A DNA stretch of 64,000 nt, from NCBI RefSeq assembly GCF_900188325.1, contig NZ_FZPD01000003.1, positions 496,001-560,000 of the forward strand, read 5' to 3'. The notes below the pieces were generated by a model. It saw only the letters and a list, made by a program, of their open reading frames with translations. It did no database searches and was not told the origin of the DNA. This document shows, one piece after another, positions 46,994 through 57,311 of the stretch (position 1 is the stretch's first letter; each line of letters opens with the position of its first letter). The translations under genes were made by a program, and so were the position numbers. The stretch is from Ekhidna lutea. Lineage in GTDB: Bacteria; Bacteroidota; Bacteroidia; Cytophagales; Cyclobacteriaceae.

Positions 46994-49102
46994 ATGGCTA
47001 GAGACTTAAGACTTACAAGAAATATCGGTATCGCAGCACACATTGATGCCGGAAAAACTACAACCACTGAGCGTATCCTTTATTACGCAGGTATCAACCA
47101 CAAAATTGGTGAAGTTCACGATGGTGGTGCTACTATGGACTGGATGGAGCAGGAGCAGGAAAGAGGTATTACAATTACTTCTGCTGCTACTACTGTATTC
47201 TGGAAGTATAAGGATGAGGATTACCATATCAATATTATTGATACTCCGGGACACGTTGATTTTACTGTAGAAGTAAATAGATCACTTCGTGTATTGGATG
47301 GTCTTGTATTCCTTTTTAGTGCGGTTGATGGTGTTGAGCCTCAGTCTGAAACAAACTGGAGACTTGCTGATAACTATAAAGTAGCTAGAATTGGATTCGT
47401 TAATAAAATGGACCGTTCTGGTGCTGACTTCTTGAAAGTTTGTAAGCAAGTAAAAGAGATGCTTGGAACGAAAGCTGTTCCTCTTCAATTGCCAATCGGT
47501 GCTGAAGACAACTTCAAAGGTGTTGTAGATTTAGTTGAGAATAAAGCCTATATCTGGAATGAAGAGGATATGGGAATGACTTTTGAAGAAATTGAAATTC
47601 CTGCTGACATGCAGGGTGAAGTAGATGAGTATAGAGAACATCTTGTTGAATCAGTAGCAGAATACGATGAGAACTTGATGGAGAAATACTTCGAAGATCC
47701 TGCTAGTATTACAAGAGATGAAATCGTAGCTGCTCTAAGAGCTGCAACTATTGACTTGGCTTTTGTGCCGATGCTTTGTGGTTCTGCTTTTAAGAATAAA
47801 GGAGTTCAGACACTATTGAATTACGTGATGGAATTACTTCCTTCACCATTGGATAGAGATAGCATCACTGGTACAAACCCAGACACTGAAGAACCAACTA
47901 CAAGAAAGCCGTCAAGTGATGAGCCATTTTCAGCACTTGCATTTAAAATTGCGACAGACCCATTCGTAGGTCGTCTTTGCTTTGTGAGATCATACTCTGG
48001 CACACTAGAGTCCGGTTCTTACATATACAACACAAGAACAAGCAAGAAAGAGCGAATTTCTCGAATCTTTCAAATGCACGCCAACAAGCAAAACCAAATT
48101 GACAAACTTCACTGTGGAGATATTGGTGCGGTAGTTGGATTTAAAGACATCAAAACAGGAGATACACTTTGCAACGAGAAGGCCAAGATCGTTCTTGAAT
48201 CAATGGTATTCCCTGATCCGGTTATCGGTTACGCTATTGAGCCTAAAACTCAAGCTGACGTAGATAAGCTTGGTATCGCAATTGGTAAATTGATTGAAGA
48301 AGATCCTACACTTCAGGTAGAAACTAACCATGAAACAGGTCAGACTATCCTGAAAGGAATGGGTGAGCTTCACTTAGATATTATTATTGACCGTCTGAAA
48401 AGAGAGTTCAAGGTTGAAATCAATCAGGGAGCTCCTCAGGTAGCATACAAAGAAGCAATTACTACATCTGTTGAACACAAAGAAGTTTACAAGAAGCAGT
48501 CTGGTGGGCGAGGTAAATTCGCAGATATTGTATTCGAGATCGGTCCAAAAGACGAAGATTACGAGCAAGGAGGCCTTCAATTCGTAAATGAAATTGTTGG
48601 TGGTGTTATTCCAAAGGAATTCATCCCTGCAATCCAAAAAGGATTTGAATCCGCAATGGTAAATGGTCCACTTGCAGGATATCCAATCGACAACATGAAA
48701 GTAAGACTATATCATGGATCATTCCACGATGTAGATTCAGATTCACTATCATTCGAACTAGCTGCTAGAGCTGGTTTCAAAGCAGCAGCTGCAAAATGTA
48801 GCCCAGTGATTCTTGAGCCGATAATGGCTGTAGAGGTAGTAACACCTGATGAGTACACAGGAACAATTACTGGTGACTTGAATAAAAGACGTGGTATCAT
48901 GAAAGGAATGGATACAAGAGGAACTTCATCTGTGATTAAAGCAGATGTTCCATTGTCTGAACTTTTCGGATATGTAACAGACCTTAGAACCAATAGTTCA
49001 GGACGAGCTACAGCATCATTGACGTTCGCTCACTATGATCAGGTTCCTAAGAATATTGCTGAAGGTGTAATCGCTGAAGTTAAAGGCACAGCCAACGTAT
49101 AA
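46994..49102 (+). CDS. fusA: Elongation factor G
   Basis: The 702-residue GTPase has AHIDAGKT (15-22), DTPGHVDF and NKMD motifs and the later domain IV/V segments ([19 protein letters not shown]). It drives translocation and, with RRF, ribosome recycling. It lies in the classical rpsL-rpsG-fusA order, but tuf is elsewhere. Confidence 0.98.
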   Translation: MARDLRLTRNIGIAAHIDAGKTTTTERILYYAGINHKIGEVHDGGATMDWMEQEQERGITITSAATTVFWKYKDEDYHINIIDTPGHVDFTVEVNRSLRVLDGLVFLFSAVDGVEPQSETNWRLADNYKVARIGFVNKMDRSGADFLKVCKQVKEMLGTKAVPLQLPIGAEDNFKGVVDLVENKAYIWNEEDMGMTFEEIEIPADMQGEVDEYREHLVESVAEYDENLMEKYFEDPASITRDEIVAALRAATIDLAFVPMLCGSAFKNKGVQTLLNYVMELLPSPLDRDSITGTNPDTEEPTTRKPSSDEPFSALAFKIATDPFVGRLCFVRSYSGTLESGSYIYNTRTSKKERISRIFQMHANKQNQIDKLHCGDIGAVVGFKDIKTGDTLCNEKAKIVLESMVFPDPVIGYAIEPKTQADVDKLGIAIGKLIEEDPTLQVETNHETGQTILKGMGELHLDIIIDRLKREFKVEINQGAPQVAYKEAITTSVEHKEVYKKQSGGRGKFADIVFEIGPKDEDYEQGGLQFVNEIVGGVIPKEFIPAIQKGFESAMVNGPLAGYPIDNMKVRLYHGSFHDVDSDSLSFELAARAGFKAAAAKCSPVILEPIMAVEVVTPDEYTGTITGDLNKRRGIMKGMDTRGTSSVIKADVPLSELFGYVTDLRTNSSGRATASLTFAHYDQVPKNIAEGVIAEVKGTANV

Positions 49103-49113
49103 AGACATTTAAG

Positions 49114-49419
49114 ATGAATCAAAAAATTAGAATAAAACTTAAGTCTTACGACCATAATTTGGTTGACAAGTCTTCTGAGAAAATTGTTCGAGCAGTAAAG
49201 ACTACTGGAGCAGTCGTTAGCGGTCCAATCCCACTTCCTACTGTAAAGGAGAAGTTCACTGTTCTTAAGTCGCCTCACGTAAACAAAAAAGCAAGAGAGC
49301 AATTTCAGCTTTGTACCTATAAGAGGTTGGTAGACATCTACAGTAACAGTGCAAAAACAGTTGATGCATTGATGAAGTTGGAGTTACCTAGCGGGGTAGA
49401 CGTAGAGATCAAAGTATAA
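49114..49419 (+). CDS. rpsJ: 30S ribosomal protein S10
   Basis: The 101-residue protein has [20 protein letters not shown] and the end [27 protein letters not shown] split as expected. It sits in the 30S head and also binds NusG/NusB. It is attached to the fusA transcript by 11 bases, and a terminator separates it from rplC. Confidence 0.98.
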   Translation: MNQKIRIKLKSYDHNLVDKSSEKIVRAVKTTGAVVSGPIPLPTVKEKFTVLKSPHVNKKAREQFQLCTYKRLVDIYSNSAKTVDALMKLELPSGVDVEIKV

Positions 49420-49440
49420 TACGATTTTAAATCGTCAGGG

Positions 49441-49476
49441 AGAACCAATTGGTCCATATCGATTGGTTCTTTTTTT
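49441..49476 (+). terminator. Terminator after rpsJ
   Basis: AGAACCAAT and ATTGGTTCT pair perfectly (9 bases, 12-base loop), followed by TTTTTT. Confidence 0.9.
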
Positions 49477-49502
49477 GTCTAAAAAAATAAGCGAACAAAG
49501 TT

Positions 49503-49532
49503 TTTGTTCGGCAAGCGGATTTGCTATCTTTG
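49503..49532 (+). promoter_or_regulatory. Promoter of the rplC-led ribosomal operon
   Basis: TTTG at 49503-49506, 18 bases, TATCTTTG at 49525-49532, then CAGTCC. Confidence 0.8.
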
Positions 49533-49537
49533 CAGTC

Positions 49538-49551
49538 CTTTTCACGAAAAG
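49538..49551 (+). repeat. 5'-proximal inverted repeat before rplC
   Basis: CTTTTC-AC-GAAAAG starts 5 bases after the -7 element. As RNA the 2-base centre would open to a small loop, leaving a short stem. Confidence 0.45.
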
Positions 49552-49592
49552 TTTGCCTGAGAGGGTAATTAAAAGATATAAACGACTAGAAA

Positions 49593-50225
49593 ATGCCTGG
49601 TTTAATAGGAAGGAAAGTAGGAATGACAAATGTCTTCGACGAAAATGGTAAGAGCATTGCTTGCACCCTCGTTGAAGCTGGTCCTTGCGTCGTAACTCAA
49701 GTTAAGAACGAAGAGACAGACGGTTATAAAGCTGTGCAGTTGGCATACGGTGAAAGAAAAGAAAAAAATACACCAAAAGCTCTACAGGGTCATTTTGCTA
49801 AAGCAAAGACTACTCCTAAGCTTAAGGTTGTGGAATTCAGAGATTTCAGATCTGAGTTTGATGATAAAGTGAAGTTAGGTAATGAAATCAAGATAGAAGA
49901 CATCTTCAATGAGCAGGACTATGTTGATGCCATTGGTACTTCTAAGGGAAAAGGTTTTCAGGGGGTTGTAAAGAGACACGGTTTTGGAGGAGTAGGTCAG
50001 GCAACTCACGGTCAGCACAACAGAATGAGAGCTCCGGGTTCAATTGGTGCTGCATCTTTCCCATCAAGAGTATTCAAAGGGATGAAAATGGCGGGAAGAA
50101 CTGGTGGAGATAGAGTAAAAACTCTAAACCTAAGAGTATTAAAAGTATATCCTGAGAAAAATTTGGTTCTGATTTCAGGTGCCATCCCGGGAGCAAAAAA
50201 TTCATTCGTAATACTTGAAAAGTAA
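49593..50225 (+). CDS. rplC: 50S ribosomal protein L3
   Basis: The protein begins [12 protein letters not shown] and has the peptidyl-transferase-reaching loop [17 protein letters not shown] with [11 protein letters not shown]; 210 aa. It is the first gene of the long S10-spc-alpha run and starts about 60 bases after its own promoter. Confidence 0.98.
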   Translation: MPGLIGRKVGMTNVFDENGKSIACTLVEAGPCVVTQVKNEETDGYKAVQLAYGERKEKNTPKALQGHFAKAKTTPKLKVVEFRDFRSEFDDKVKLGNEIKIEDIFNEQDYVDAIGTSKGKGFQGVVKRHGFGGVGQATHGQHNRMRAPGSIGAASFPSRVFKGMKMAGRTGGDRVKTLNLRVLKVYPEKNLVLISGAIPGAKNSFVILEK

Positions 50226-50227
50226 TC

Positions 50228-50854
50228 ATGAAGGTAGCTGTATTAAATATTAAAGGAGAGGAGACAGGACGAGAAATCAACCTGGACAAAAGCATCTTTG
50301 GCATTGAGCCTAACGAGCATGCTGTCTACCTTGATGTAAAAAACTACTTGGCCAACCAACGACAAGGTAATGCTAAGACCAAGGAGCGTGGAGAGATCGT
50401 AGGATCTACCAGAAAGATCAAGAAGCAGAAAGGAACAGGTACAGCAAGAGCGGGTAGTATCAAGTCTCCTATTTTCAGAGGCGGGGGTACCATCTTTGGT
50501 CCCAAGCAAAGAGACTATGGCTTTAAGCTGAATAAGAAAGTGAAAAAACTTGCTCGCAAGTCAGTTCTTTCTTCAAGAGCAAAAGAAAAAGCAATTCAAA
50601 TCTTAGAAGACTTCACATTTGAAGCACCTAAGACAAAAGAATTTATCAGCATTCTTAATAGTCTTTCGGTATCAGATAAGAAATCATTGTTGCTGGTAAG
50701 TGACAAAAACAAAAATGTATTCTTGTCTTCTCGAAATCTTAAGAAAGCACATGTATCAACTGTTGATGAAGTGAATACTTACGATTTGATCAACGCTGAG
50801 CGTGTGATCATTTGTGAGGGTACACTTGAGCAACTAAAAGAAAGATTTAACTAA
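50228..50854 (+). CDS. rplD: 50S ribosomal protein L4
   Basis: The extended tunnel loop (KQKGTGTARAGSIKSPIFRG) is followed by GPKQRDYGFKLNKKVKKLA; 208 aa. In E. coli L4 also represses the S10 operon, but the matching leader is not evident here. It is 2 bases from rplC and 1 base from rplW. Confidence 0.97.
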   Translation: MKVAVLNIKGEETGREINLDKSIFGIEPNEHAVYLDVKNYLANQRQGNAKTKERGEIVGSTRKIKKQKGTGTARAGSIKSPIFRGGGTIFGPKQRDYGFKLNKKVKKLARKSVLSSRAKEKAIQILEDFTFEAPKTKEFISILNSLSVSDKKSLLLVSDKNKNVFLSSRNLKKAHVSTVDEVNTYDLINAERVIICEGTLEQLKERFN

Positions 50855-50855
50855 G

Positions 50856-51143
50856 ATGGGAGTTTTAATTAAACCATTAGTTACTGAGAAAGTGTCTTCG
50901 CTCAATGAGCATGGTCAGTACGGATTTGTAGTTGCCAAAGATGCTAACAAGGTTCAGATAAAGACTGAAGTTGAAAAAACTTACGGTGTTACTGTTGAAT
51001 CTGTTAATACAATGATCCAACCGGGTAAATCGAAAAGAAGATATACCAAATCAAGGGTTATTGAAGGAAGAACCCCAGCTTATAAGAAGGCAATTGTGCA
51101 GGTAGCTGAGGGCGATATAATCGATTTTTATAGCGGAATATAA
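50856..51143 (+). CDS. rplW: 50S ribosomal protein L23
   Basis: The 95-residue protein has the opening VLIKPLVTEKVSSLNEHGQY and the core VKTEVEKTYGVTVESVNTM-like segment. It lies at the tunnel exit and is the docking site for trigger factor and SRP. Confidence 0.96.
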   Translation: MGVLIKPLVTEKVSSLNEHGQYGFVVAKDANKVQIKTEVEKTYGVTVESVNTMIQPGKSKRRYTKSRVIEGRTPAYKKAIVQVAEGDIIDFYSGI

Positions 51144-51152
51144 CAAACAGAA

Positions 51153-51974
51153 ATGGCTGTAAAAAAACTTAAACCGACTACCCCAGGACAGAGATACAGA
51201 ATGGCTCCTGTCTTTGATGATGTTACTAAGTCCACTCCAGAGAGGTCTTTGGTAACTACATCTAAAAGAAATGGTGGTAGAAATAATCAGGGTCGAATGA
51301 CCGTGCGAAATGTGGGAGGTGGTCACAAGCGTAAGCTAAGAATCATTGACTTCAAAAGAGACAAGCATGGCATCCCTGCTACAGTAAAAGCAATTGAATA
51401 CGATCCGAACAGATCTGCAAGAATTGCATTGCTGTACTATGCTGACGGTGAAAAACGATACATTCTGGCACCAGCTGGTTTGGAGGTTGGAACGGTGATT
51501 AATTCGGGCAAAGGAGTTGCTCCTGAAGTTGGAAATACACTTTTTCTGTCTGACATCCCTCTAGGTACAATTATCCATAATATCGAGCTGAAGCCTGGTA
51601 AAGGTGGTGTAATGGCAAGAAGTGCCGGTACATATGTACAACTAGTCGCAAGAGAAGGAAAGTACTCAACTGTTAAACTTCCTTCAGGTGAAATGAGATT
51701 GGTTCTCAATACTTGCCTTGCTACTATTGGTACGGTTTCTAATTCAGATCACATGAGTGTTCGTCTTGGAAAAGCTGGTCGAAATAGATGGTTAGGTAAG
51801 AGACCTAGGGTTAGAGGTGTGGCAATGAACCCAGTAGATCACCCAATGGGTGGTGGTGAAGGAAGGTCATCAGGAGGACACCCTAGATCTAGAAACGGTC
51901 TGTACACGAAAGGTATGAAGACCCGTAAGCCAAATAAATATTCTGATAAGCAGATAGTTAAACGTAGGAAATAA
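51153..51974 (+). CDS. rplB: 50S ribosomal protein L2
   Basis: The 273-residue protein has the conserved [20 protein letters not shown] and the C-terminal histidine-containing loop [19 protein letters not shown] near the peptidyl transferase centre. Its stop overlaps the rpsS start by one base (TAATG arrangement). Confidence 0.98.
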   Translation: MAVKKLKPTTPGQRYRMAPVFDDVTKSTPERSLVTTSKRNGGRNNQGRMTVRNVGGGHKRKLRIIDFKRDKHGIPATVKAIEYDPNRSARIALLYYADGEKRYILAPAGLEVGTVINSGKGVAPEVGNTLFLSDIPLGTIIHNIELKPGKGGVMARSAGTYVQLVAREGKYSTVKLPSGEMRLVLNTCLATIGTVSNSDHMSVRLGKAGRNRWLGKRPRVRGVAMNPVDHPMGGGEGRSSGGHPRSRNGLYTKGMKTRKPNKYSDKQIVKRRK

Positions 51975-52252
51975 TGTCAAGATCATTAAAGAAAGGGCCT
52001 TATATAGACTTCCGTCTTGAGAAGAAAGTTGACGCGATGAGCGAATCAGGTAAGAAGTCAGTGATCAAAACCTGGTCACGACGTTCTATGATATCTCCTG
52101 ATTTTGTAGGTCACACTTTCGCTGTACACAATGGAAATAAATTCATCCCTGTTTTTGTAACAGAAAACATGGTAGGTCATAAACTTGGTGAGTTTGCTCC
52201 TACGAGAAACTTTAGAGGACATATTGCCAAGAAGGATAAAGGTAAAAGATAA
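51974..52252 (+). CDS. rpsS: 30S ribosomal protein S19
   Basis: The 92-residue protein has the [11 protein letters not shown] start, [20 protein letters not shown] and the end [12 protein letters not shown]. It binds the 30S head near S13. Confidence 0.98.
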   Translation: MSRSLKKGPYIDFRLEKKVDAMSESGKKSVIKTWSRRSMISPDFVGHTFAVHNGNKFIPVFVTENMVGHKLGEFAPTRNFRGHIAKKDKGKR

Positions 52253-52260
52253 GAGCACCT

Positions 52261-52731
52261 ATGGAAGCTGAAAAGAAACTTAAGAAATCAGTACGAATCA
52301 GGCTTCAAAAAGAAGCTGATAAGAAGTTCCGTGAAGAGAATAAAGGAAAGTTAGGTGCAGTTAAGTCTTCACTTAGGAATGTTCCAACTTCTCCACGTAA
52401 GATGAGACTCGTTGCTGACATGATTAGAGGTGAGCGAGCTAATATAGCTCTTAATATTCTTCGCTTTGATTCACATCAGGCCTCAATTACCTTGGAAAAG
52501 CTTTTACTAACAGCTATTGCTGATTGGCAAATGCAAAATGAGGACATCAGCATTGAAGAAGCGGATTTATATGTGAAAGAAATCTATGTGGATAGCGCTC
52601 GAATGTTAAAGAGACTAAGACCGGCTCCACAGGGTAGGGCTCACAGGATCAGAAAGAGATCAAATCATGTGACTATCGTCGTTGATAATCACAATCAGGA
52701 TACTAAAGAAACTAAAGAAAGCAACAAATAA
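52261..52731 (+). CDS. rplV: 50S ribosomal protein L22 with terminal extensions
   Basis: The core from about residue 38 ([20 protein letters not shown]) through [21 protein letters not shown] is normal. A lysine-rich N-terminal extension of about 37 residues and a C-terminal tail ([12 protein letters not shown]) make it 156 aa, against about 110 in E. coli. L22 lines the exit tunnel; the extension would lie on the ribosome surface. The stop overlaps rpsC by one base. Confidence 0.96.
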   Translation: MEAEKKLKKSVRIRLQKEADKKFREENKGKLGAVKSSLRNVPTSPRKMRLVADMIRGERANIALNILRFDSHQASITLEKLLLTAIADWQMQNEDISIEEADLYVKEIYVDSARMLKRLRPAPQGRAHRIRKRSNHVTIVVDNHNQDTKETKESNK

Positions 52732-53459
52732 TGGGACAAAAAGTACACCCAGTTGGATTTAGATTAGGCGTTATCAAAGGGTGGGATTCTGCCTGGTTCG
52801 ATAGTAAGTCTTACGCTGACAAACTTGTTGAAGACAACAAAATTCGTAAGTACATCGCTGCTCGTATGCCAAAAGGAGGCATATCTAAAATAGTGATTGA
52901 ACGAACGCTTAAAAGAATAACTCTTACAGTTCATACTGCTCGTCCGGGTGTGGTGATTGGTAAGGGGGGATCTGAAGTCGATAAGATCAAAGAAGAGTTG
53001 AAAAACTTGACTGGTAAAGATCTTCAGATCAATATTTTTGAAATCAAAAGACCTGAGTTAGATGCGAAGCTGGTAGGGGAGTCTATCGCACAGCAGCTAC
53101 AAGCAAGAATCTCTTTCAGAAGAGCTATGAAGCAGTCAATTGCTTCTTCTATGCGAGTAGGAGCTCAGGGAATCAAAATCAAATGTTCTGGTAGATTGGG
53201 TGGTGCAGAGATGGCACGAAGTGAGCAGTATAAAGAAGGGAGAATTCCTTTGCATACGCTTAGAGCAGATATTGATTACGCTATTACTGAAGCTCACACC
53301 ATTTACGGAAAGATTGGTATTAAGGTGTGGATATTCAAAGGAGAGGTGTTTGGTAAGAGAGATCTTTCACCAAACGTAGGTCAAGCAGGTGGTGGAAACA
53401 ATGCACCTGGTGGTGGAGCGCCGAACAGAAGGCGAAGAGAAAATAGAAGAAGAAAGTAA
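52731..53459 (+). CDS. rpsC: 30S ribosomal protein S3
   Basis: The 242-residue protein has the KH domain ([20 protein letters not shown]) and the C-terminal [21 protein letters not shown] Gly/Asn- then Arg-rich tail ends the protein (about 215-242). It takes part in mRNA entry and helicase activity. Confidence 0.98.
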   Translation: MGQKVHPVGFRLGVIKGWDSAWFDSKSYADKLVEDNKIRKYIAARMPKGGISKIVIERTLKRITLTVHTARPGVVIGKGGSEVDKIKEELKNLTGKDLQINIFEIKRPELDAKLVGESIAQQLQARISFRRAMKQSIASSMRVGAQGIKIKCSGRLGGAEMARSEQYKEGRIPLHTLRADIDYAITEAHTIYGKIGIKVWIFKGEVFGKRDLSPNVGQAGGGNNAPGGGAPNRRRRENRRRK

Positions 53460-53477
53460 AAGTTTTGTAAAAGCATC

Positions 53478-53900
53478 ATGTTACAGCCAAAACGAACGAA
53501 ATTTAGAAAAATGCAAAAAGGCCGAGTGAAGGGTCTTGCCAATCGTGGGCATAGACTTGCATTCGGAACTTTTGGAATCAAGGCAATGGAGCCAGGATGG
53601 ATCACTAGCCGGCAGATAGAAGCTGCAAGGATTGCCATGACCAGAGCGATGAAAAGGGAGGGTCAGGTATGGATCCGGATTTTTCCTGACAAGCCTGTGA
53701 CTAAGAAGCCTGCAGAGGTAAGAATGGGTAAGGGTAAGGGAGCGCCAGAATATTGGGTAGCTACTGTTAAGCCTGGTACCGTACTATTCGAAGCAGCAGG
53801 TGTAGATATCGAATTGGCTAAAGAAGCTTTACGATTGGCTGCACAAAAACTGCCAATCTCTACAAAATTCACATTAGCAAAAGATTATAAGCCAGAGTAA
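53478..53900 (+). CDS. rplP: 50S ribosomal protein L16
   Basis: The 140-residue protein starts [19 protein letters not shown], with [19 protein letters not shown] and the loop [15 protein letters not shown] near the A site. It overlaps the rpmC start by one base. Confidence 0.98.
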   Translation: MLQPKRTKFRKMQKGRVKGLANRGHRLAFGTFGIKAMEPGWITSRQIEAARIAMTRAMKREGQVWIRIFPDKPVTKKPAEVRMGKGKGAPEYWVATVKPGTVLFEAAGVDIELAKEALRLAAQKLPISTKFTLAKDYKPE

Positions 53901-54112
53901 TGAAAAATTCTGAATTAAGAGGATTGAGTCTGGACGAGCTGAAAAACAAGCTTGCAGTAGAAAAGGAAAACTATGGTAAACTTAAGTTTGCACATAGTAT
54001 TACACCTATCGAAAACCCAATGAAAATTCGAGAGAATAGAAAATTGGTGGCAAGAATTCAGACAGAAATAAAGGCCAAGGAATTAAATCAAGTTGCTGAA
54101 GCAAGCAAATAA
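53900..54112 (+). CDS. rpmC: 50S ribosomal protein L29
   Basis: A 70-residue helical-hairpin protein (ELRGLSLDELKNKLAVEKEN, MKIRENRKLVARIQTEIKAK). It lies near L23 at the tunnel exit. Confidence 0.95.
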   Translation: MKNSELRGLSLDELKNKLAVEKENYGKLKFAHSITPIENPMKIRENRKLVARIQTEIKAKELNQVAEASK

Positions 54113-54121
54113 TTTTCAGTA

Positions 54122-54376
54122 ATGGAAAGAAATCTAAGAAAAGAAAGAATCGGACAAGTGGTGAGCAATAAAATGCAGAAAAGCATCACTGTGGCTGTTG
54201 AGCGAAAAGTAAAGCACCCGATCTACGGAAAATTTGTGAGAAAAACCACTAAGCTCACAGCTCATGACGAGAAAAACGATTGCAATATTGGAGATACTGT
54301 AAAAGTGATGGAAACTCGACCTATGAGCAAAAGCAAAAGATGGAGATTGGTTGAAATTATTGAAAGAGCAAAATAA
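54122..54376 (+). CDS. rpsQ: 30S ribosomal protein S17
   Basis: An 84-residue OB-fold protein: [35 protein letters not shown] and a late [12 protein letters not shown]. An early 16S rRNA binder. Its stop overlaps the rplN start by one base. Confidence 0.97.
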   Translation: MERNLRKERIGQVVSNKMQKSITVAVERKVKHPIYGKFVRKTTKLTAHDEKNDCNIGDTVKVMETRPMSKSKRWRLVEIIERAK

Positions 54377-54744
54377 TGGTACAGCAGGAGTCAAGATTAT
54401 CGGTTGCGGACAATAGCGGCGCTAAAGAAGTGCTTGTGATCCGTGTGCTTGGTGGCACTAAGAAGCGATATGCTTCTGTTGGTGACAAAGTGATTGTGAC
54501 TGTTAAGCATGCACTTTCATCAAGTAGTTTGAAAAAAGGAACTGTCTCACGAGCCGTTGTAGTAAGAACGAAAAAAGAAGTTCGAAGAAAAGATGGAAGC
54601 TATATCCGATTTGAGGATAATGCAGCTGTACTTCTTACTGCCAACGATGAGCCTAGAGGAACCAGGATTTTCGGTCCGGTTGCGAGAGAGCTTAGAGAAA
54701 AGCAGTTCATGAAAATTGTATCATTAGCACCAGAAGTACTTTAA
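54376..54744 (+). CDS. rplN: 50S ribosomal protein L14
   Basis: A 122-residue protein with [20 protein letters not shown] and [20 protein letters not shown]. It is the docking site of RsfS, which is encoded at 25489-25866. Confidence 0.98.
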   Translation: MVQQESRLSVADNSGAKEVLVIRVLGGTKKRYASVGDKVIVTVKHALSSSSLKKGTVSRAVVVRTKKEVRRKDGSYIRFEDNAAVLLTANDEPRGTRIFGPVARELREKQFMKIVSLAPEVL

Positions 54745-54746
54745 TA

Positions 54747-55079
54747 ATGGACAAGGTAAAATTTCACATAAGAAAAGGTGACACGGTAAAGATTATTGCC
54801 GGTAACGATAAAGGAAAAACCGGTAAAGTACTGGAAGTGAACACTGCTAAGTATAGAGCAATCGTAGAGGGAGCTAACATGGTAACAAAACATGTGAAGC
54901 CATCTGCTGCTAACCCGGAAGGCGGAATTCAGGAAACTGAAGCTGCTATTCATCTTAGCAACCTTATGGTAGTAGATCCATCATCTGGTGATGCTACCAG
55001 AACTGGAAGAAAGAAAAATGCAGATGACAAGCTGCAGAGATATTCAAAAAAATCAGGAGAATTTATCACGAATGGCTAG
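54747..55079 (+). CDS. rplX: 50S ribosomal protein L24
   Basis: A 110-residue KOW-domain protein ([20 protein letters not shown], then [14 protein letters not shown]). An assembly initiator of the 50S subunit. The stop overlaps the rplE start by 8 bases. Confidence 0.97.
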   Translation: MDKVKFHIRKGDTVKIIAGNDKGKTGKVLEVNTAKYRAIVEGANMVTKHVKPSAANPEGGIQETEAAIHLSNLMVVDPSSGDATRTGRKKNADDKLQRYSKKSGEFITNG

Positions 55080-55626
55080 TCCTAGATTAAAAGAAAAATA
55101 CAGGGAGGAAATCGTTCCTCAATTGAAGGATAAGTTTCAGTACAGCTCTGTTATGCAGGTGCCGAAACTGACTAAGATCGCCATCAATAAAGGAATTGGC
55201 GCTGCTGTATCTGACAAAAAATTGGTAGATGTAGGAGTAGAAGAACTTACGATGATCACTGGTCAGCAAGCTATTCCTACAATCGCTAAGAAGTCCGTTT
55301 CCAACTTTAAGTTGAGAGAAGGAATGCCAATTGGAGCAAAAGTGACGCTTCGTGGTGATAAAATGTATGAATTTCTTGATCGTTTGGTAACTGTAGCGCT
55401 ACCACGAGTAAGAGATTTCAAAGGAATTAGAGAAAAAGGATTTGACGGAAGGGGTAATTACACACTAGGTGTGGAAGAACAAATTATTTTCCCTGAAATC
55501 AGTATCGATAAAGTAAACAAAATCACAGGTATGGACATCACGTTTGTGACAACTGCACAAACTGATGAAGAGAGTCTTGAGTTATTGAGATCTCTTGGTA
55601 TGCCGTTTACTTCTAAGAAGAACTAA
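55072..55626 (+). CDS. rplE: 50S ribosomal protein L5
   Basis: From the ATG at 55072 ([19 protein letters not shown]) the protein is 184 aa, the family norm. The frame stays open to 54988 inside rplX, but that extension is unlike any L5. The core [20 protein letters not shown] and [10 protein letters not shown] are present. It binds 5S rRNA. Confidence 0.97.
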   Translation: MASPRLKEKYREEIVPQLKDKFQYSSVMQVPKLTKIAINKGIGAAVSDKKLVDVGVEELTMITGQQAIPTIAKKSVSNFKLREGMPIGAKVTLRGDKMYEFLDRLVTVALPRVRDFKGIREKGFDGRGNYTLGVEEQIIFPEISIDKVNKITGMDITFVTTAQTDEESLELLRSLGMPFTSKKN

Positions 55627-55632
55627 GAAATT

Positions 55633-55902
55633 ATGGCTAGAGAAGCAGTAAAAGCGAGAGAAAGAAAAAGAGAGAAGCTTGTTGCAAGATATGCTGAGAA
55701 AAGAGCCGCTTTAAAAGAAGCAGGTGATTACGAAGCATTAGACAAGCTACCAAGAAACTCTTCAAAAGTAAGATTACACAATAGATGTAAGCTTACGGGT
55801 AGACCAAAGGGCTACATGAGGAGATTTGGTATCTCAAGGGTGACATTCAGAGAGATGGCATCACAAGGAAAAATACCAGGAGTAACAAAAGCTAGCTGGT
55901 AG
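55633..55902 (+). CDS. rpsN: 30S ribosomal protein S14 (zinc-free type)
   Basis: An 89-residue protein with [20 protein letters not shown] and [17 protein letters not shown]. Only one cysteine remains in the region where the zinc form has CxxC pairs, so it is the zinc-independent form. An 81-base gap with a new promoter follows. Confidence 0.97.
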   Translation: MAREAVKARERKREKLVARYAEKRAALKEAGDYEALDKLPRNSSKVRLHNRCKLTGRPKGYMRRFGISRVTFREMASQGKIPGVTKASW

Positions 55903-55937
55903 TTTAAATCTTCCTTTCGTTTCAAAATATAAATTAT

Positions 55938-55945
55938 TATTTTTG
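55938..55945 (+). promoter_or_regulatory. -7 element of an rpsH-led transcript
   Basis: TATTTTTG followed by CAC; the -33 region has only a weak TTTCG near 55915. It would start a separate spc/alpha transcript. Confidence 0.6.
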
Positions 55946-55947
55946 CA

Positions 55948-55966
55948 CCCCCTTTTTCAGAGGGGG
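55948..55966 (+). repeat. 5'-proximal inverted repeat before rpsH
   Basis: CCCCCT-TTTTCAG-AGGGGG, perfect 6-base GC-rich arms, begins 2 bases after the -7 element. Confidence 0.6.
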
Positions 55967-55983
55967 ATAAGTGTGTTTAAGAA

Positions 55984-56382
55984 ATGGTAACAGACCCGAT
56001 AGCAGATTATTTAACCAGGATTCGCAACGCAATAGGAGCGAACCATCGTGTAGTAGAGGTGCCTGCTTCTAATTTAAAGAAGGAGATCACTAAGGTATTA
56101 CACAGTAAGGGCTTCATCAGAAACTACAAGTTTGAGGATGATAACAAGCAAGGGATCATCAAGATCGCTTTAAAGTACAATCCACAAACAAAACAGTCAG
56201 CGATAACTAGCCTGGAGCGCGCAAGTACACCAGGTCTTAGAAAGTATGCTGGTGCTGAAGCTCTGCCAAGAGTATTAAACGGTCTTGGTATCGCAATTTT
56301 ATCTACATCGAAGGGTGTGATTTCTGATAAAGAAGCACGTCGTGAGAATGTAGGTGGAGAAGTTTTATGTTACGTGTATTAA
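55984..56382 (+). CDS. rpsH: 30S ribosomal protein S8
   Basis: A 132-residue protein with [20 protein letters not shown] at the start and [20 protein letters not shown] near the end. In E. coli S8 represses the spc operon by binding rplE mRNA; here rpsH is first behind its own promoter. Confidence 0.97.
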   Translation: MVTDPIADYLTRIRNAIGANHRVVEVPASNLKKEITKVLHSKGFIRNYKFEDDNKQGIIKIALKYNPQTKQSAITSLERASTPGLRKYAGAEALPRVLNGLGIAILSTSKGVISDKEARRENVGGEVLCYVY

Positions 56383-56392
56383 TAGAATTGAG

Positions 56393-56944
56393 ATGTCAAG
56401 GATAGGAAAAGCACCAATAAATTTACCAGAGGGAGTAGCAGTTACTGTAGATAAAAATACAGTGAATGTAAAAGGTCCTAAAGGTGAACTGACTCAGCAA
56501 ATTGATCCGGATATCACCTTTAAGGTGGAAGACGGAGTTGTGACCGTAGAGCGTCCAACTGAGCAGAAAAGACATAAAGCCCTACATGGCCTTTACCGTT
56601 CATTGGTAAACAACATGGTTGAAGGTGTGAACACGGGATTCAAGAAGGAGATGGAACTCGTAGGGGTAGGTTATAAGGCAGCCGTGCAGAATAATGTATT
56701 GGAGCTGAACCTTGGATATTCTCACAGTATTTATTTCGCTGTACCAGAAGAAATTAAAGTTTCTGCTGAAACAGCTAAAGGACAAAATCCAAAAGTGATT
56801 GTAGAAGGAATCGACAAGCAGTTAGTTGGTCAGATTTCAGCAAAAATCAAATCACTTAGAAAAGTGGAGCCATACAAAGGAAAAGGTATCCGCTTTATTG
56901 GAGAGCATGTTAGAAGAAAAGCTGGTAAAACTGCTGCTAAATAA
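56393..56944 (+). CDS. rplF: 50S ribosomal protein L6
   Basis: From ATG 56393 (MSRIGKAPINLPEGV) it is 183 aa. A longer frame from 56354 overlaps rpsH and is rejected. Two RNA-binding repeats are visible, ending GEHVRRKAGKTAAK. Confidence 0.97.
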   Translation: MSRIGKAPINLPEGVAVTVDKNTVNVKGPKGELTQQIDPDITFKVEDGVVTVERPTEQKRHKALHGLYRSLVNNMVEGVNTGFKKEMELVGVGYKAAVQNNVLELNLGYSHSIYFAVPEEIKVSAETAKGQNPKVIVEGIDKQLVGQISAKIKSLRKVEPYKGKGIRFIGEHVRRKAGKTAAK

Positions 56945-56950
56945 TAAGAC

Positions 56951-57298
56951 ATGGCAATTACTAAAACGGCAAGAAGAAAAAGACTTAGACTGGGTATCAG
57001 AAGAAAAATTTCTGGTACAGCAGAGAGACCTAGAGTTTCTGTATTCAAAAGTAACAAGGGTATATACGCTCAGTTGATTGATGATGTAAATGGTAAAACA
57101 TTAGCATCAGCATCTACTAAAGAGCTTGGAAAGCAAAACTTAAACGTAGAGGTTGCTAAGGAAGTGGGCAAGAAGCTAGCTGAGAATGCAAAAAGTGCGG
57201 GTATCGAATCAGTAGTTTTTGATAGAGGCGGATATCCATACCACGGTCGGGTTAAGTCCTTGGCTGATGGTGCTCGAGAGGGAGGTTTAAAATTCTAA
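56951..57298 (+). CDS. rplR: 50S ribosomal protein L18
   Basis: A 115-residue protein with [20 protein letters not shown] and the C-terminal [20 protein letters not shown] typical of L18. It binds 5S rRNA with L5. It begins 6 bases after rplF. Confidence 0.98.
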   Translation: MAITKTARRKRLRLGIRRKISGTAERPRVSVFKSNKGIYAQLIDDVNGKTLASASTKELGKQNLNVEVAKEVGKKLAENAKSAGIESVVFDRGGYPYHGRVKSLADGAREGGLKF

Positions 57299-57311
57299 GG
57301 AAACAGAAATT

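Noticed and set aside
54988-55071. 28-codon N-terminal extension of L5
   Set aside because: It lies inside rplX in another frame; the ATG at 55072 gives the standard L5 start.
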